64,000 bases of DNA from Pseudomonadota bacterium (GTDB taxonomy: Bacteria > Pseudomonadota > Gammaproteobacteria > Burkholderiales > SG8-39), in contig JAJZPQ010000005.1 of assembly GCA_021811085.1 (NCBI GenBank), forward strand, positions 60,480 to 124,479, read 5' to 3'. The position numbers and the translations under genes were made by a program. Shown one piece after another: positions 36,204-44,649 of this stretch; the first letter of the stretch is position 1, and each line of letters begins with the position of its first letter. The notes under the pieces are model-generated. The model worked only from the letters and a program-made list of their open reading frames with translations. It was not told the origin of the DNA and did not search any database.

Positions 36204-38627
36204 GTGAGCAGGACGTTTGAATTGCAAGCACGCGTCCTCATAGTCCAGCGCCGCCTGACCGAATATCGGGTACCGCTATTTGAAAAACTGCATCGAAAAC
36301 TCGCAGCTGCAGGTATCCGGCTCCAAATAATCTACGGCACGGCGACGCGCGCGGAGGAAATGCGCGGCGATCAAGGTTCGCTGCCTTGGGGAATTCCAAT
36401 CCCGTGCCGTTATCTGGCTCTGGATGGTTCCTTCCTGGTTTTGCAGCGCATTCCGGCGGAGCTGCTGGAGCAGCAAGACCTGGTGGTGCTTCCGCACGAG
36501 AACAGCATGCTCAGCAATTATGTCTTGTTGCTGTTGCGGCGGCCGTGGCGTACACGGCTGGCTTTTTGGGGGCACGGCGCAAATTTTCAGGCGATCGCGC
36601 GTAAGCGCGTGCGTGAGAAGTTCAAGGCCTGGGTCTCCAGACGGTGTCAGTGGTGGTTTGCCTACACGGCACTTTCGGCGCAGCGCGTGGCCGGGAACGG
36701 GTTCCCTGCGCAGCGCATCACCTGTCTAAACAACGCGGTCGACACGCAGTCCTTGGCCGATTGGCGCAACAGTCTGTCGCGGGCGGAGGTTGATGCTGTG
36801 CGTTCAAGCCTGGGATTCCAGGGTAAGAATATTGGGGTGTTCATCGGGAGCCTGCACCGTGACAAACGCATTGAGTTTCTATTGGCAGCCGCGGCGCGTT
36901 TGCGTGAGCGGATTCCGGGGTTCGAGCTGCTCGTGATCGGCGACGGACCGTTGCGCCAAGTGGTGCACGATTTTGCAGCCGCTCAGCCTTGGTGCAAGTG
37001 GGTGGGCGCGCGGCATGGGCGCGAAAAAGCGCTGTATATGTCGCTGGGGCAGGTGCTGCTCAATCCGGGCATGGTTGGGGTGGGAATACTCGACGGTTTC
37101 GCGATGCGGTTGCCGCTGGTGACGACCGATTGCGGCATCCACTCTCCTGAGATCGCCTATCTCGAACCGGGCAGGAATGGCCTGATGACTACAGACCATG
37201 TTCCGGCTTTCGTCGAAGGGGTTGCCGGGCTGTTCGAGGACCCAGAATTGCGCGAGCGACTGGCCAGCGGCTGCGATGCGTCGTCGTCCCGCTACACGCT
37301 CGATCTGATGGCTGAGAATTTTTGCGCAGGCATTGTGCGTGCGCTCGATGCGCCGCGGCGCGCAGCGCCGGCCCCCGATAGCGAACAGGCGAAATCGATA
37401 CAGCGGCGTGGTGCGATCGCAGAATGGCATATCGCCGTTGTGTGGCAGCGCTTCCTCCCCTATCACGTCGCGCGCATCAGGCGCCTGCGCGAGCGCTGCG
37501 CCGCGCTCGGGTATCGATTGACGGCGATCGAGGCCGCATCCCAGGACGCTTCGTATGGATTCGACGCGGCTATGTCGGATGCGGGTTTTGATCACGTCTG
37601 CTGTTTTCCCGGGACGTCCTACCACGATCATCGCGCCCCAGCGATTCACGCTGCTGTGCTGGCAGCCTTGAAGCGCGCGCAGCCGGATGTGGTCTTCGCT
37701 CCTGCGACGCCTTTTCCGGAAGGCATGGCCGCGGTGGCGTATCGCCGCCACTCCGGCAACCGCACATTTATGATGGATGATGCCTGGGAGCACACCGACC
37801 GCAGGGGCTCCATAGTGTCCGGAGTGAAGCGGCTGGTTCACGCCAATATCGACGGGGTCTTCATTCCTGCGCCATCGCACGCGGCGTATTACGGCAGGCT
37901 CGGGTTCCCGCCAGACAAGATGGTCTTCGGCGTGGATGTGGTCGATAACGACTTCTTCGCGCGAGGCGCGGACCGGGCGCGCGCCGAGGCCGCGCCGATC
38001 AAGATTGCCGGCGCACCGCTGCAGGATTATTTCCTCTATGTTGGCAGGTTCCTGCCGCGCAAAGGCCTGGAGACCCTGCTTGCGGCCTACGCGGGCTACC
38101 GCAAGCGCGCTCGCGGCAATCCCCGGGATCTGGTCCTGGTCGGAGGCGGCGACTATCTGCAGACGATCTGGCACATGGCGGCCGACATCGAAGGGGTGCA
38201 TTTTGCCGGCGCGCAGTTTGGGGACGACCTCTGCCGCTACTATGGAATGGCGCAGGCGCTGATCGTGCCTAGCGCGTCCGATCCCTGGGCGCTGGTGGTC
38301 AACGAGGGTCTCGCTGCGGGGCTGCCGGTCATAGTCAGCAGCGGCTGCGGCGCTGCTCGCACTCTGGTTTCCGAGGGCGAGAACGGCTGGTGCTTTCCTC
38401 CGGAGGACGCGGACGCGCTGACCGAACTCCTGCTGCGCACAGGTGCTTCTTCCCCCGATTCCCTTGCGCAAATGGGCAGGAAGTCGAGAGAGATCGTTGC
38501 TGCCTGGTCGCTGGACCGCTTCGCCGACGGTGTCCTGCAGGCGATGCAACTGCCGCGCTCCATGCCGGCCGGAATCGTTTCCGACTTGGCGGTCCGGCTG
38601 TGGAAAGGACGGGTCAGCGTCAACTGA
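36204..38627 (+). CDS. Double glycosyltransferase: two GT4 domains in one chain
   Basis: An 807-residue protein with two complete GT4 (GT-B) units. Unit 1 (about 1-390) begins VLIVQRRLTEYRVPLFEKL and has FIGSLHRDKRIEFLLAAA and LDGFAMRLPLVTTD. Unit 2 (about 405-800) begins WHIAVVWQRFLPYHVARI and has YVGRFLPRKGLETLLAAYAGY and the VVNEGLAAGLPVIVSSGCGA donor motif. Such tandem proteins can add two sugars in succession. The donor Glu of unit 1 is less canonical than that of unit 2. The start is a GTG at 36204. GC is back to the genome norm here. Confidence 0.88.
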   Translation: MSRTFELQARVLIVQRRLTEYRVPLFEKLHRKLAAAGIRLQIIYGTATRAEEMRGDQGSLPWGIPIPCRYLALDGSFLVLQRIPAELLEQQDLVVLPHENSMLSNYVLLLLRRPWRTRLAFWGHGANFQAIARKRVREKFKAWVSRRCQWWFAYTALSAQRVAGNGFPAQRITCLNNAVDTQSLADWRNSLSRAEVDAVRSSLGFQGKNIGVFIGSLHRDKRIEFLLAAAARLRERIPGFELLVIGDGPLRQVVHDFAAAQPWCKWVGARHGREKALYMSLGQVLLNPGMVGVGILDGFAMRLPLVTTDCGIHSPEIAYLEPGRNGLMTTDHVPAFVEGVAGLFEDPELRERLASGCDASSSRYTLDLMAENFCAGIVRALDAPRRAAPAPDSEQAKSIQRRGAIAEWHIAVVWQRFLPYHVARIRRLRERCAALGYRLTAIEAASQDASYGFDAAMSDAGFDHVCCFPGTSYHDHRAPAIHAAVLAALKRAQPDVVFAPATPFPEGMAAVAYRRHSGNRTFMMDDAWEHTDRRGSIVSGVKRLVHANIDGVFIPAPSHAAYYGRLGFPPDKMVFGVDVVDNDFFARGADRARAEAAPIKIAGAPLQDYFLYVGRFLPRKGLETLLAAYAGYRKRARGNPRDLVLVGGGDYLQTIWHMAADIEGVHFAGAQFGDDLCRYYGMAQALIVPSASDPWALVVNEGLAAGLPVIVSSGCGAARTLVSEGENGWCFPPEDADALTELLLRTGASSPDSLAQMGRKSREIVAAWSLDRFADGVLQAMQLPRSMPAGIVSDLAVRLWKGRVSVN

Positions 38628-38628
38628 C

Positions 38629-39840
38629 ATGAAAGTCCTGCTCGCCCACAATTTCTACGGCTCGGAAGCCCCCAGCGGCGAGAACGCCGTCTACGAGGCG
38701 GAGCGCGATTTGCTGCGCGCACAAGGACATCAGCTGATCGAATTCACGCGCCATAGCGACGATATCAGGCGCAGCGGCGCGGCGGGCTTGCTGCGCGGCG
38801 CGCTGGCGACGCCATGGAACCCGTTCAGCGCGCGTGCGCTGCGCCGGCTGATAGCGCGCGAGCGGCCAGACGTGGTGCACGCCCACAATACGTTTCCGCT
38901 GATCTCGCCTTCGATATTTTCCGCAGCGCATGAGCTGGGCGTGCCGACTGTGCTCACGCTGCACAATTACCGCACATTTTGCGCAGCGGGGATTCCGCTG
39001 CGCGAGAACCGGCCGTGCACCGATTGCCTGGACCGGCATAGCGTTACGCCGGCCTTGCGCTACGGCTGCTATCGCGCCAGCCGCTTGGCTACGCTGCCGC
39101 TGGCGGCGATGATCGCCCTGCACCGTAGCCTGCACACTTGGCAGCGCCAGGTCGATGCGTTCATCGCACTGACTGCGTTTCAGCGCGACCAACTGGTCGC
39201 GGCGGGCTTGCCGGCTCAGCGCGTGCATCTCAAGCCGCATTTTTATCCGGCACCGCCCATGCCGCTGCCCTGGGCCGCGCGCGCGGGCAAGGTCGTGTAT
39301 ATCGGCAGGCTGGGACCGGAGAAGGGGTTGCATTCGCTCGTCGAAGCCTGGAAGCTCTGGGGCGACGCGGCGCCGCCCCTGGAGCTGATAGGAGACGGAC
39401 CCGAGCGCGCGGCGCTGACGCGCGCGATTGCTGCTGCGGGTCTGGGCGGCAAGATCGCGCTACTGGGGCAGGTCTCGTTCGCCGTTACCCAGGAACGGCT
39501 GGCGCAGGCGCGGCTGCTGGTGCTGCCCTCGCTGTGCTACGAAGGATTTCCGATGGCCATCCGCGAGGCGTTCGCGCTGGGCGTACCGGTCGCGGGTTCG
39601 CGCCTGGGCTCGATTCCCTGCATCGTCGAGGACGCGCGCACGGGCGTGCTGTTCGCGCCGGGCGAGGCACGCGATCTACAGCGTGCGCTCGGTGCGATTT
39701 GGAACGATGCAGCCCGACTGGAAGCCATGGGCGCGGCCGCGCGCGCGGAGTTCGAGGGCAAGTACACCGCCGAGCGCAATTACGCCACGCTCATGGACAT
39801 CTACGCCGCAGCCATAGCGCAGCAAAAGGCGGGCGCATGA
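38629..39840 (+). CDS. Glycosyltransferase family 4
   Basis: A 403-residue GT4 that starts MKVLLAHNFYGSEAPSGENAVYEAE. Marks are PDVVHAHNTFPLISPSIF, YRTFCAAGIPL with CTDCLDRH (a Cys pair), the donor region VVYIGRLGPEKGLHSLVEAW, and LCYEGFPMAIREAFALGVPVAGS. The ATG lies one base after the stop of the double GT4, and its own stop overlaps the WecG-like gene (ATGA). It is part of the same operon. Confidence 0.92.
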   Translation: MKVLLAHNFYGSEAPSGENAVYEAERDLLRAQGHQLIEFTRHSDDIRRSGAAGLLRGALATPWNPFSARALRRLIARERPDVVHAHNTFPLISPSIFSAAHELGVPTVLTLHNYRTFCAAGIPLRENRPCTDCLDRHSVTPALRYGCYRASRLATLPLAAMIALHRSLHTWQRQVDAFIALTAFQRDQLVAAGLPAQRVHLKPHFYPAPPMPLPWAARAGKVVYIGRLGPEKGLHSLVEAWKLWGDAAPPLELIGDGPERAALTRAIAAAGLGGKIALLGQVSFAVTQERLAQARLLVLPSLCYEGFPMAIREAFALGVPVAGSRLGSIPCIVEDARTGVLFAPGEARDLQRALGAIWNDAARLEAMGAAARAEFEGKYTAERNYATLMDIYAAAIAQQKAGA

Positions 39841-40625
39841 CGCCCTCGGCTGCTCTGCTCGCGCCGGATCGCAACGACGAAGACATACTTGGCTATCGCA
39901 TCACGACGATTTCGCAAGACGATTGCCTGTGCCGGATTCTGGCCTGGATCGAAGGCAAGTCCAAGGGCAGGTATCTCGCCTGCCTCAATCCGCATTCCCT
40001 CGAGATCGCGCTCCGCGACGCCGCGTTCTCTGTGGCGCTGCAGGATGCTGACCTTCCCGTGCCCGATGGGGTGGGGATACTGATCGCATCGCGCATCCTC
40101 GGCGGACGCATCCGGCAGCGCATCACCGGCAGCGACATTTTCTGGGGCTTGAACAGCCGCCTGAATGCGCGCGGCGGCTGCAGTGTGTTTTTCCTGGGCG
40201 CGACGGCCGAGACGCTGGCGCGGATCGTCGAGCGCATGGGCCGGGATTACCCGAACCTACGTGTCGCAGGCGTGTATTCCCCCCCGTTCAGAGAGGCGTT
40301 TTCCGCCGAGGAGAATGCAGCGATGGTGGATGCCATCAACCGTGCAAAGCCGGACGTACTCTGGGTCGGAATGACGGCGCCGAAACAGGAGAAATGGGTG
40401 CGGCAGCACCGCGACCGGCTCGAGGTGCGCTTCATCGGTCCGGTGGGCGCGGTGTTCGACTTCTTTATCGGCCGCGTGCAGCGCTCGCATCCGCTGTTCC
40501 AGCGCCTGGGGCTGGAGTGGTTGCCGCGTCTGCTGCAGGAACCGCGCCGTCTCTGGCGCAGGAACTTCATCTCGAACCCGAGCTTTCTGCTGCGCGTGCT
40601 CAGGGCGCGGCTGGCGCGCTCTTGA
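39837..40625 (+). CDS. WecG/TagA/CpsF family glycosyltransferase
   Basis: A 262-residue member of the WecG/TagA/CpsF (GT26) family, which adds the second sugar to undecaprenyl-PP-linked intermediates. The family motifs are present: CLNPHSLEIALRD, LPVPDGVGILIASRILG, RITGSDIFW, LWVGMTAPKQEKWV and FIGPVGAVFDFFIGRVQRSHPLFQRLGLEWLPRL. This pairs logically with the WecA-like initiating transferase at 46018-47112. The ATG overlaps the previous stop. It is the last gene of the island. Confidence 0.93.
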   Translation: MTPSAALLAPDRNDEDILGYRITTISQDDCLCRILAWIEGKSKGRYLACLNPHSLEIALRDAAFSVALQDADLPVPDGVGILIASRILGGRIRQRITGSDIFWGLNSRLNARGGCSVFFLGATAETLARIVERMGRDYPNLRVAGVYSPPFREAFSAEENAAMVDAINRAKPDVLWVGMTAPKQEKWVRQHRDRLEVRFIGPVGAVFDFFIGRVQRSHPLFQRLGLEWLPRLLQEPRRLWRRNFISNPSFLLRVLRARLARS

Positions 40626-40751
40626 CGCGTCGTCGATCGCGCCGTCGAACTGCCTCGATTCTGGGCCACAACGGATGAACGATCGTGGCTGGACAAATTC
40701 GCCCAGAAGTTATAACATTGTTCTTACTCTGGAACTGCGGGAGCACCACAC

Positions 40752-41000
40752 ATGAAGATCGCGATCAGGAGAATGGGCAATTCCCAGGGAGTGATTATTC
40801 CCAAGCCGGTTTTGACCCAGTTGGGACTTGACGGCGAGGCCGAGATGTCGATCGAACGCGATGCGATCGTTTTGCGCAAGCCTCGAAACGGCGTACGCGA
40901 GGGTTGGGCCGAGGCGAGCAAGGCGATCGCAGCGAGCGGTGATGATAGGCTGGTGTGGCCGGAATTCGGCAACGCCGGAGACTCGGAGCTTGCGTGGTGA
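40752..41000 (+). CDS. mazE: MazE-like AbrB-fold antitoxin
   Basis: An 82-residue antitoxin with the swapped-hairpin AbrB start MKIAIRRMGNSQGVIIPKPVLTQLGLDGEAEMSIERDAIVL and a C-terminal toxin-binding tail (WAEASKAIAASGDDRLVWPEF). It overlaps the toxin gene by 4 bases (GTGA). The 126 bases upstream hold no gene and presumably its promoter. Confidence 0.92.
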   Translation: MKIAIRRMGNSQGVIIPKPVLTQLGLDGEAEMSIERDAIVLRKPRNGVREGWAEASKAIAASGDDRLVWPEFGNAGDSELAW

Positions 41001-41314
41001 AGCGAGGCGAAATCTGGCTCGCGACGCTCGACCCGACGATAGGCAGTGAAATCCGCAAAGCGCGCCCTTGCGTGATCATCTCTCCGGCCGAGATGCATGA
41101 TTACTTGCGCACCGTTATCGTGGCGCCGATGACTACGGGGAGCCGGCCAGCCCCGTTCCGGATTGCGGTGAGCTTCGAGGGCAAGAAGGGACTGATTCTG
41201 CTGGACCAAATTCGGACTCTCGACAAGAGCCGGCTCGTCAAGCGATTGGGAGCGGTCACGTCCAAGACGCTATCAGATATATTGGCCACTTTGCAGGTGG
41301 TATTTGCAGCCTGA
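40997..41314 (+). CDS. mazF: MazF/PemK-family mRNA-interferase toxin
   Basis: A 105-residue MazF/PemK toxin, a sequence-specific endoribonuclease. It begins VKRGEIWLATLDPTIGSEIRKARPCVIISP, has TVIVAPMTTGSRPAPFRI and ILLDQIRTLDKSRLVKRLGAV, all family hallmarks. I chose the GTG at 40997, which overlaps the antitoxin stop, over a longer frame with no match. It marks the right edge of the polysaccharide island. Confidence 0.93.
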   Translation: MKRGEIWLATLDPTIGSEIRKARPCVIISPAEMHDYLRTVIVAPMTTGSRPAPFRIAVSFEGKKGLILLDQIRTLDKSRLVKRLGAVTSKTLSDILATLQVVFAA

Positions 41315-41364
41315 TCACGGCGGACTGGTACCAAATGCGTTTGTGGGCGCGCGTAAGCTCTCTC

Positions 41365-42531
41365 CTACCGAACAGCCTTGCCGATAATGCGCCGCGCTTC
41401 CTGATTCCCGCGTTCGGCCGCCTTCTGATAATAGCGAAACGCTTCATCGAGGTTGCGCGCGACACTACGCCCTTCCTCGTACATATAGCCCACGTTGAAT
41501 AGCGCGGTAGGCTCATCCTGGCCGGCCGCCTTCAGGTACCAGGCAAACGCCTGTTTGTAATCGCGCGGCACGCCCAGCCCTTCGTTGTAGAGATAGCCGA
41601 TGTCGTTCTGTGCCGTGGCATTTCCTTGTTCGGCGGACTTTCTATACCACTCGAGCGCGGTGGTGTAGCTTTGCGCTACGCCCAGCCCCTGCTGGTACAG
41701 CCAGCCAAGAAACAGCTGCCCCACCGGATCGCCGCCGGCGGCAGCCTGTTCGTAATGGGCGCGCGCGGCGTCCAGGTCGCGCGGCACGCCCAGGCCTTGC
41801 TGGTACAGCTGCCCCAGCAGGGCTACGGCTTCGAGTTCGCCTCGCGCGGCGGCCTTCTCGTACCAGTTCTTCGCTTCGGCATAGTCGCGCGCGACGCCTT
41901 GTCCGGTCTGGTACTGCCAGCCGATCGCGCGCAGGGCGGGCGCATAGGCGCGGTCCGCCGCCTGCCGGTAGAGTTCGAGCGCGTGCTGCGGATTGCGCAC
42001 CACGCCGATGCCGCCGGCGTAGAGGTAGCCCAGGTTGTAGAGCGCCGCCGGCAATTCCTTGTCCGCGGCGCGCTCGAACCACTCTTTCGCCAGTGCCGGA
42101 CTCTTGCCGCTGCCGTAGCCCTTGAAGTAGAGCCAGCCGAGGTTGTTGGCCGCTGCCGCGAGCCCGGCCTCAGCGGCCTGCCGGTACCACAGTCGCGCCT
42201 GACCGTAATCCTGCGGCACGCCCAGGCCTTCCTGGTACAAATGCCCGATCAGGTTCATCGCCTGGGGCTGGCCTCGGGCCGCGGCCTTGCGCAACCACTC
42301 TAGGGCCAGTGCGAAATTACGCTCTACGATTTGCCCCTGGTAGTACAGCCAAGCCACGCGCAGCTCCGCTTCGGCATCGCCTGCCCGCGCCTGCTCGAGC
42401 AGCTGCGCGATCGCCGCTGGCTCGCGCTTGGCGACGCGTTGGGCGAGGGCGTCCGCGTCTTCGGCCGTAGCTGCGAACGCCGCCGCGGAAGCGGTCGCTA
42501 GCTGCAGCGCGACAAGCAATGCGAACGCCAT
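41365..42531 (-). CDS. Secreted Sel1-repeat (SLR/TPR-like) protein
   Basis: A 388-residue protein with a signal peptide (MAFALLVALQLATASAAAFA) followed by about nine Sel1-like 36-residue repeats, seen as recurrent A-x-L-x-Y-x-G and G-V-P-R-D-Y/L blocks with WYRKAA or WYLKAA. Such proteins mediate protein-protein contacts at the envelope. The reading frame continues 104 codons upstream through REP repeats; I chose the ATG at 42531 because the signal peptide begins there. It is downstream of mltD on the same strand. Confidence 0.87.
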   Translation of the reverse strand: MAFALLVALQLATASAAAFAATAEDADALAQRVAKREPAAIAQLLEQARAGDAEAELRVAWLYYQGQIVERNFALALEWLRKAAARGQPQAMNLIGHLYQEGLGVPQDYGQARLWYRQAAEAGLAAAANNLGWLYFKGYGSGKSPALAKEWFERAADKELPAALYNLGYLYAGGIGVVRNPQHALELYRQAADRAYAPALRAIGWQYQTGQGVARDYAEAKNWYEKAAARGELEAVALLGQLYQQGLGVPRDLDAARAHYEQAAAGGDPVGQLFLGWLYQQGLGVAQSYTTALEWYRKSAEQGNATAQNDIGYLYNEGLGVPRDYKQAFAWYLKAAGQDEPTALFNVGYMYEEGRSVARNLDEAFRYYQKAAERGNQEARRIIGKAVR

Positions 42532-42540
42532 CGATGCTCG

Positions 42541-42808
42541 AGCAAACGCGCGCAATGTCGAAGTCGCAATGTTGTTGGAGGCCCGCCCTCGGGTCGATCG
42601 GCGCTCGGTCATGGCACATGTCGGGGCGAGGGCGCCCCTCCCACAACACCCACGGCATTCGCCACGAATTCGGGAGCGAACGCACGCAATATCGATGCAG
42701 CATTGTTGTTGGAGGCCCGCCCTCGGGCCGATCGGCGCTCGGTCATGGCAGGTGTCGGGGCGAGGGCGCCCCTCCCACGACACCGGCACGGCTTGCGCGC
42801 TTGGGCGG
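42541..42808. repeat. 134-bp tandem duplication carrying two REP-like elements (copies 4 and 5)
   Basis: Two direct units with a 134-base offset (about 42541-42674 and 42675-42808) share the AGC(A/G)AACGC start and the full palindromic element. The REP parts are at 42574-42644 and 42708-42778, both beginning GTTGGAGGCCCGCCC and ending CGCCCCTCCCAC. The right unit overlaps the 3' end of mltD. The second unit is imperfect toward its end. Confidence 0.85.
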
Positions 42809-43843
42809 CTCGGTATAGTTGTCCAGATTGTTGATGAATGCATCGACCTTGTCCACGGGCAGCACGATCTGAGTGCCCGGGCCGTTGAACATCAGGTTCA
42901 AATTGAATGCCGGATTGAGCGCGAGAAACTCGTTCAGCGGCACGCCCGCCAACCTGGCTGCGATATCGACGTCGAGATAGCGCTCGCTCGCGACCGTGGC
43001 AAAGTAAGGCTTGTTCGGCACCGGCTCGATCTGGAGGTTGAAGGCGCCGGGATTGGCGACGATGTTTTTCAGCGCCTGCAGCTTGGGCAGGTAGTTGCGC
43101 GTTTCCTCCGGCAGCGGCAGCGCCTGATAGTCGGTAGGCAGGCCCCGGGATTTATTGCGTGCGATCGCCCGCGCCACCGCGGCTTCGCCCGAATTGTAGG
43201 CGGCGAGCGCGAGTTGCCAGTCGCCGAAGCGCGCGTATAGCGTTGTGAGGTAATCCAGGGCCGCGGCAGTCGAAGCGATGATGTCGCGCCGGTTGTCATA
43301 GACGAAACCCTGCCCCAGCTTGTAGGCCTTGCCGGTGGAGGGAATGAACTGCCATAGCCCGGAGGCTTGCGCCGAAGACAGGGCCGCCGGGCTATAGCCG
43401 CTTTCCACCATGGGCAGGAAGGCGAGCTCGGTCGGCAGTTTGCGTTTGTCCAATTCCTCGACCACGTAATAGACGTAGATCCGGCTGCGCTCGAACATGG
43501 CCTTGAGCAGTTGCGGGTGATCGAGATACCAGCGTTGCCAATGGGCCACGCGCGCGCCGCCGAGCGCGGGCAGCGTGAATCCGGCGCGCACGCGGTCCCA
43601 GACGTAAAGGAATGGAGCGCCGGACGCCGCCTCAGTTGGCGCTGCAGGGGCCGGGGCCGGCGGCTGCGGCGGCGGCACATATTCCTCGAGTCGGCGCGGC
43701 AGCGGCGCTGCCGCCGCGGGCAGGTGGAAGGATGGCTGATCCACGCGGTAGGCGAGATCGAGTTCGCTGCCGCCGGCCTGCCCGACTAGGACGCAGCCGG
43801 CTGCCGCAGCGACTAAAGCAAACAGCCGGGGACGCAGGCTCAT
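42743..43843 (-). CDS. mltD: Membrane-bound lytic murein transglycosylase D-like
   Basis: A 366-residue exported SLT-family transglycosylase that cleaves peptidoglycan glycan strands. It has an N-terminal signal peptide, a Pro-rich linker, and the catalytic core: ELAFLPMVESGYSP with the catalytic Glu, ASGLWQFIPSTGKAYKL, YDNRRDIIASTAAALDYL and LALAAYNSGE. MltD proteins normally carry C-terminal LysM domains. None is seen here, and the last about 12 residues (VVGGAPSPRHLP) and the stop codon come from the REP element. The C-terminus is probably truncated, but the catalytic domain is whole. Confidence 0.9.
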   Translation of the reverse strand: MSLRPRLFALVAAAAGCVLVGQAGGSELDLAYRVDQPSFHLPAAAAPLPRRLEEYVPPPQPPAPAPAAPTEAASGAPFLYVWDRVRAGFTLPALGGARVAHWQRWYLDHPQLLKAMFERSRIYVYYVVEELDKRKLPTELAFLPMVESGYSPAALSSAQASGLWQFIPSTGKAYKLGQGFVYDNRRDIIASTAAALDYLTTLYARFGDWQLALAAYNSGEAAVARAIARNKSRGLPTDYQALPLPEETRNYLPKLQALKNIVANPGAFNLQIEPVPNKPYFATVASERYLDVDIAARLAGVPLNEFLALNPAFNLNLMFNGPGTQIVLPVDKVDAFINNLDNYTEPPKRASRAGVVGGAPSPRHLP

Positions 43844-43898
43844 CGCCGGTCAGCTAGGAATTGCAAACGTACTTGCCGCGCACGGGCGAATAGCTGCG

Positions 43899-44513
43899 CT
43901 AAAAGAAACTTTCGCCGACGGTGATGGTATCGCCCGGACGTACCGGCGTATTGAGGTCGGCCTTGACCGGGGTATTGCTCGGGTCGCCGTCGTGCACGAT
44001 GGTGATCTTGCTCTGCGAGGCGCGTTCCTTGAAGCCTCCGGCCACCGTTACCGCCTTGCGTACGGTCAATCCAGGCTGGAACGGAAAGCTGCCGTTACTG
44101 GTGACCTGGCCGTTGATGAAAAAAGGCCGGTATTCGTCTATGGTCACGGCCACTCGCGGATTCACCAGGTAGCTTCCGCGCAAGCCGTCGGTAATGATTT
44201 TCTCCAGCTCGCCTACGGTCTTGCCGCGCACCTGGATTTCACCGAGCACCGGATAGGAAATGGTGCCGGCGTCGCTGAGGCGCACCTTGTCGCGCTTGAG
44301 GTCGTCTTCGCCGAATACGCTGATGCTGATCACGTCGCCGGTCGACAGGCGGTATTTGGATAGCGTGTCGGCCTTGGAATCCGCCTCGGTCTCGGGCTGT
44401 ACGGGAGCGGCCGCGGCGGCAGGCGCGCCCGAGACCGCCGGCGCCTGCGCGCAGGAGATCAAGCCGAACAGGCAAAAACCGAGAACAAACGCGAAACGGC
44501 TGGGACGAACCAT
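43899..44513 (-). CDS. Polysaccharide export lipoprotein (Wza/EpsE-like, short form)
   Basis: A 204-residue outer-membrane polysaccharide export protein. A lipobox-like LISCAQAP around residue 21 suggests a lipoprotein. The Poly_export domain starts YRLSTGDVISISVFGEDDLKRDKVRLSDAGTISYPVLG and is followed by one SLBB-type domain. It is shorter than Wza, as in EpsE-type systems. It would form the channel for the polymer together with the EpsL barrel upstream on the same strand. No Wzc-like chain-length kinase gene is seen in the window. Confidence 0.9.
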   Translation of the reverse strand: MVRPSRFAFVLGFCLFGLISCAQAPAVSGAPAAAAAPVQPETEADSKADTLSKYRLSTGDVISISVFGEDDLKRDKVRLSDAGTISYPVLGEIQVRGKTVGELEKIITDGLRGSYLVNPRVAVTIDEYRPFFINGQVTSNGSFPFQPGLTVRKAVTVAGGFKERASQSKITIVHDGDPSNTPVKADLNTPVRPGDTITVGESFF

Positions 44514-44532
44514 AGAAAGCCTATTTCAAAAT

Positions 44533-44550
44533 GAGGGGAGCTGCCCCCTC
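44533..44550 (-). terminator. Weak terminator between epsL and the export lipoprotein gene
   Basis: On the minus strand GAGGGG pairs with CCCCTC across a short loop and is followed by ATTTTG. It lies in the 136-base gap between the two genes and may cause partial termination. Confidence 0.35.
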
Positions 44551-44649
44551 AAACTCCCCTAATCCGGGGGCCGTTTCGCTCATGCTGAAATAGCCCACTA
44601 CGCTTAGTACCTGCGGGCCGGCATCGGTTCCAACGGATGACCGATTCTA

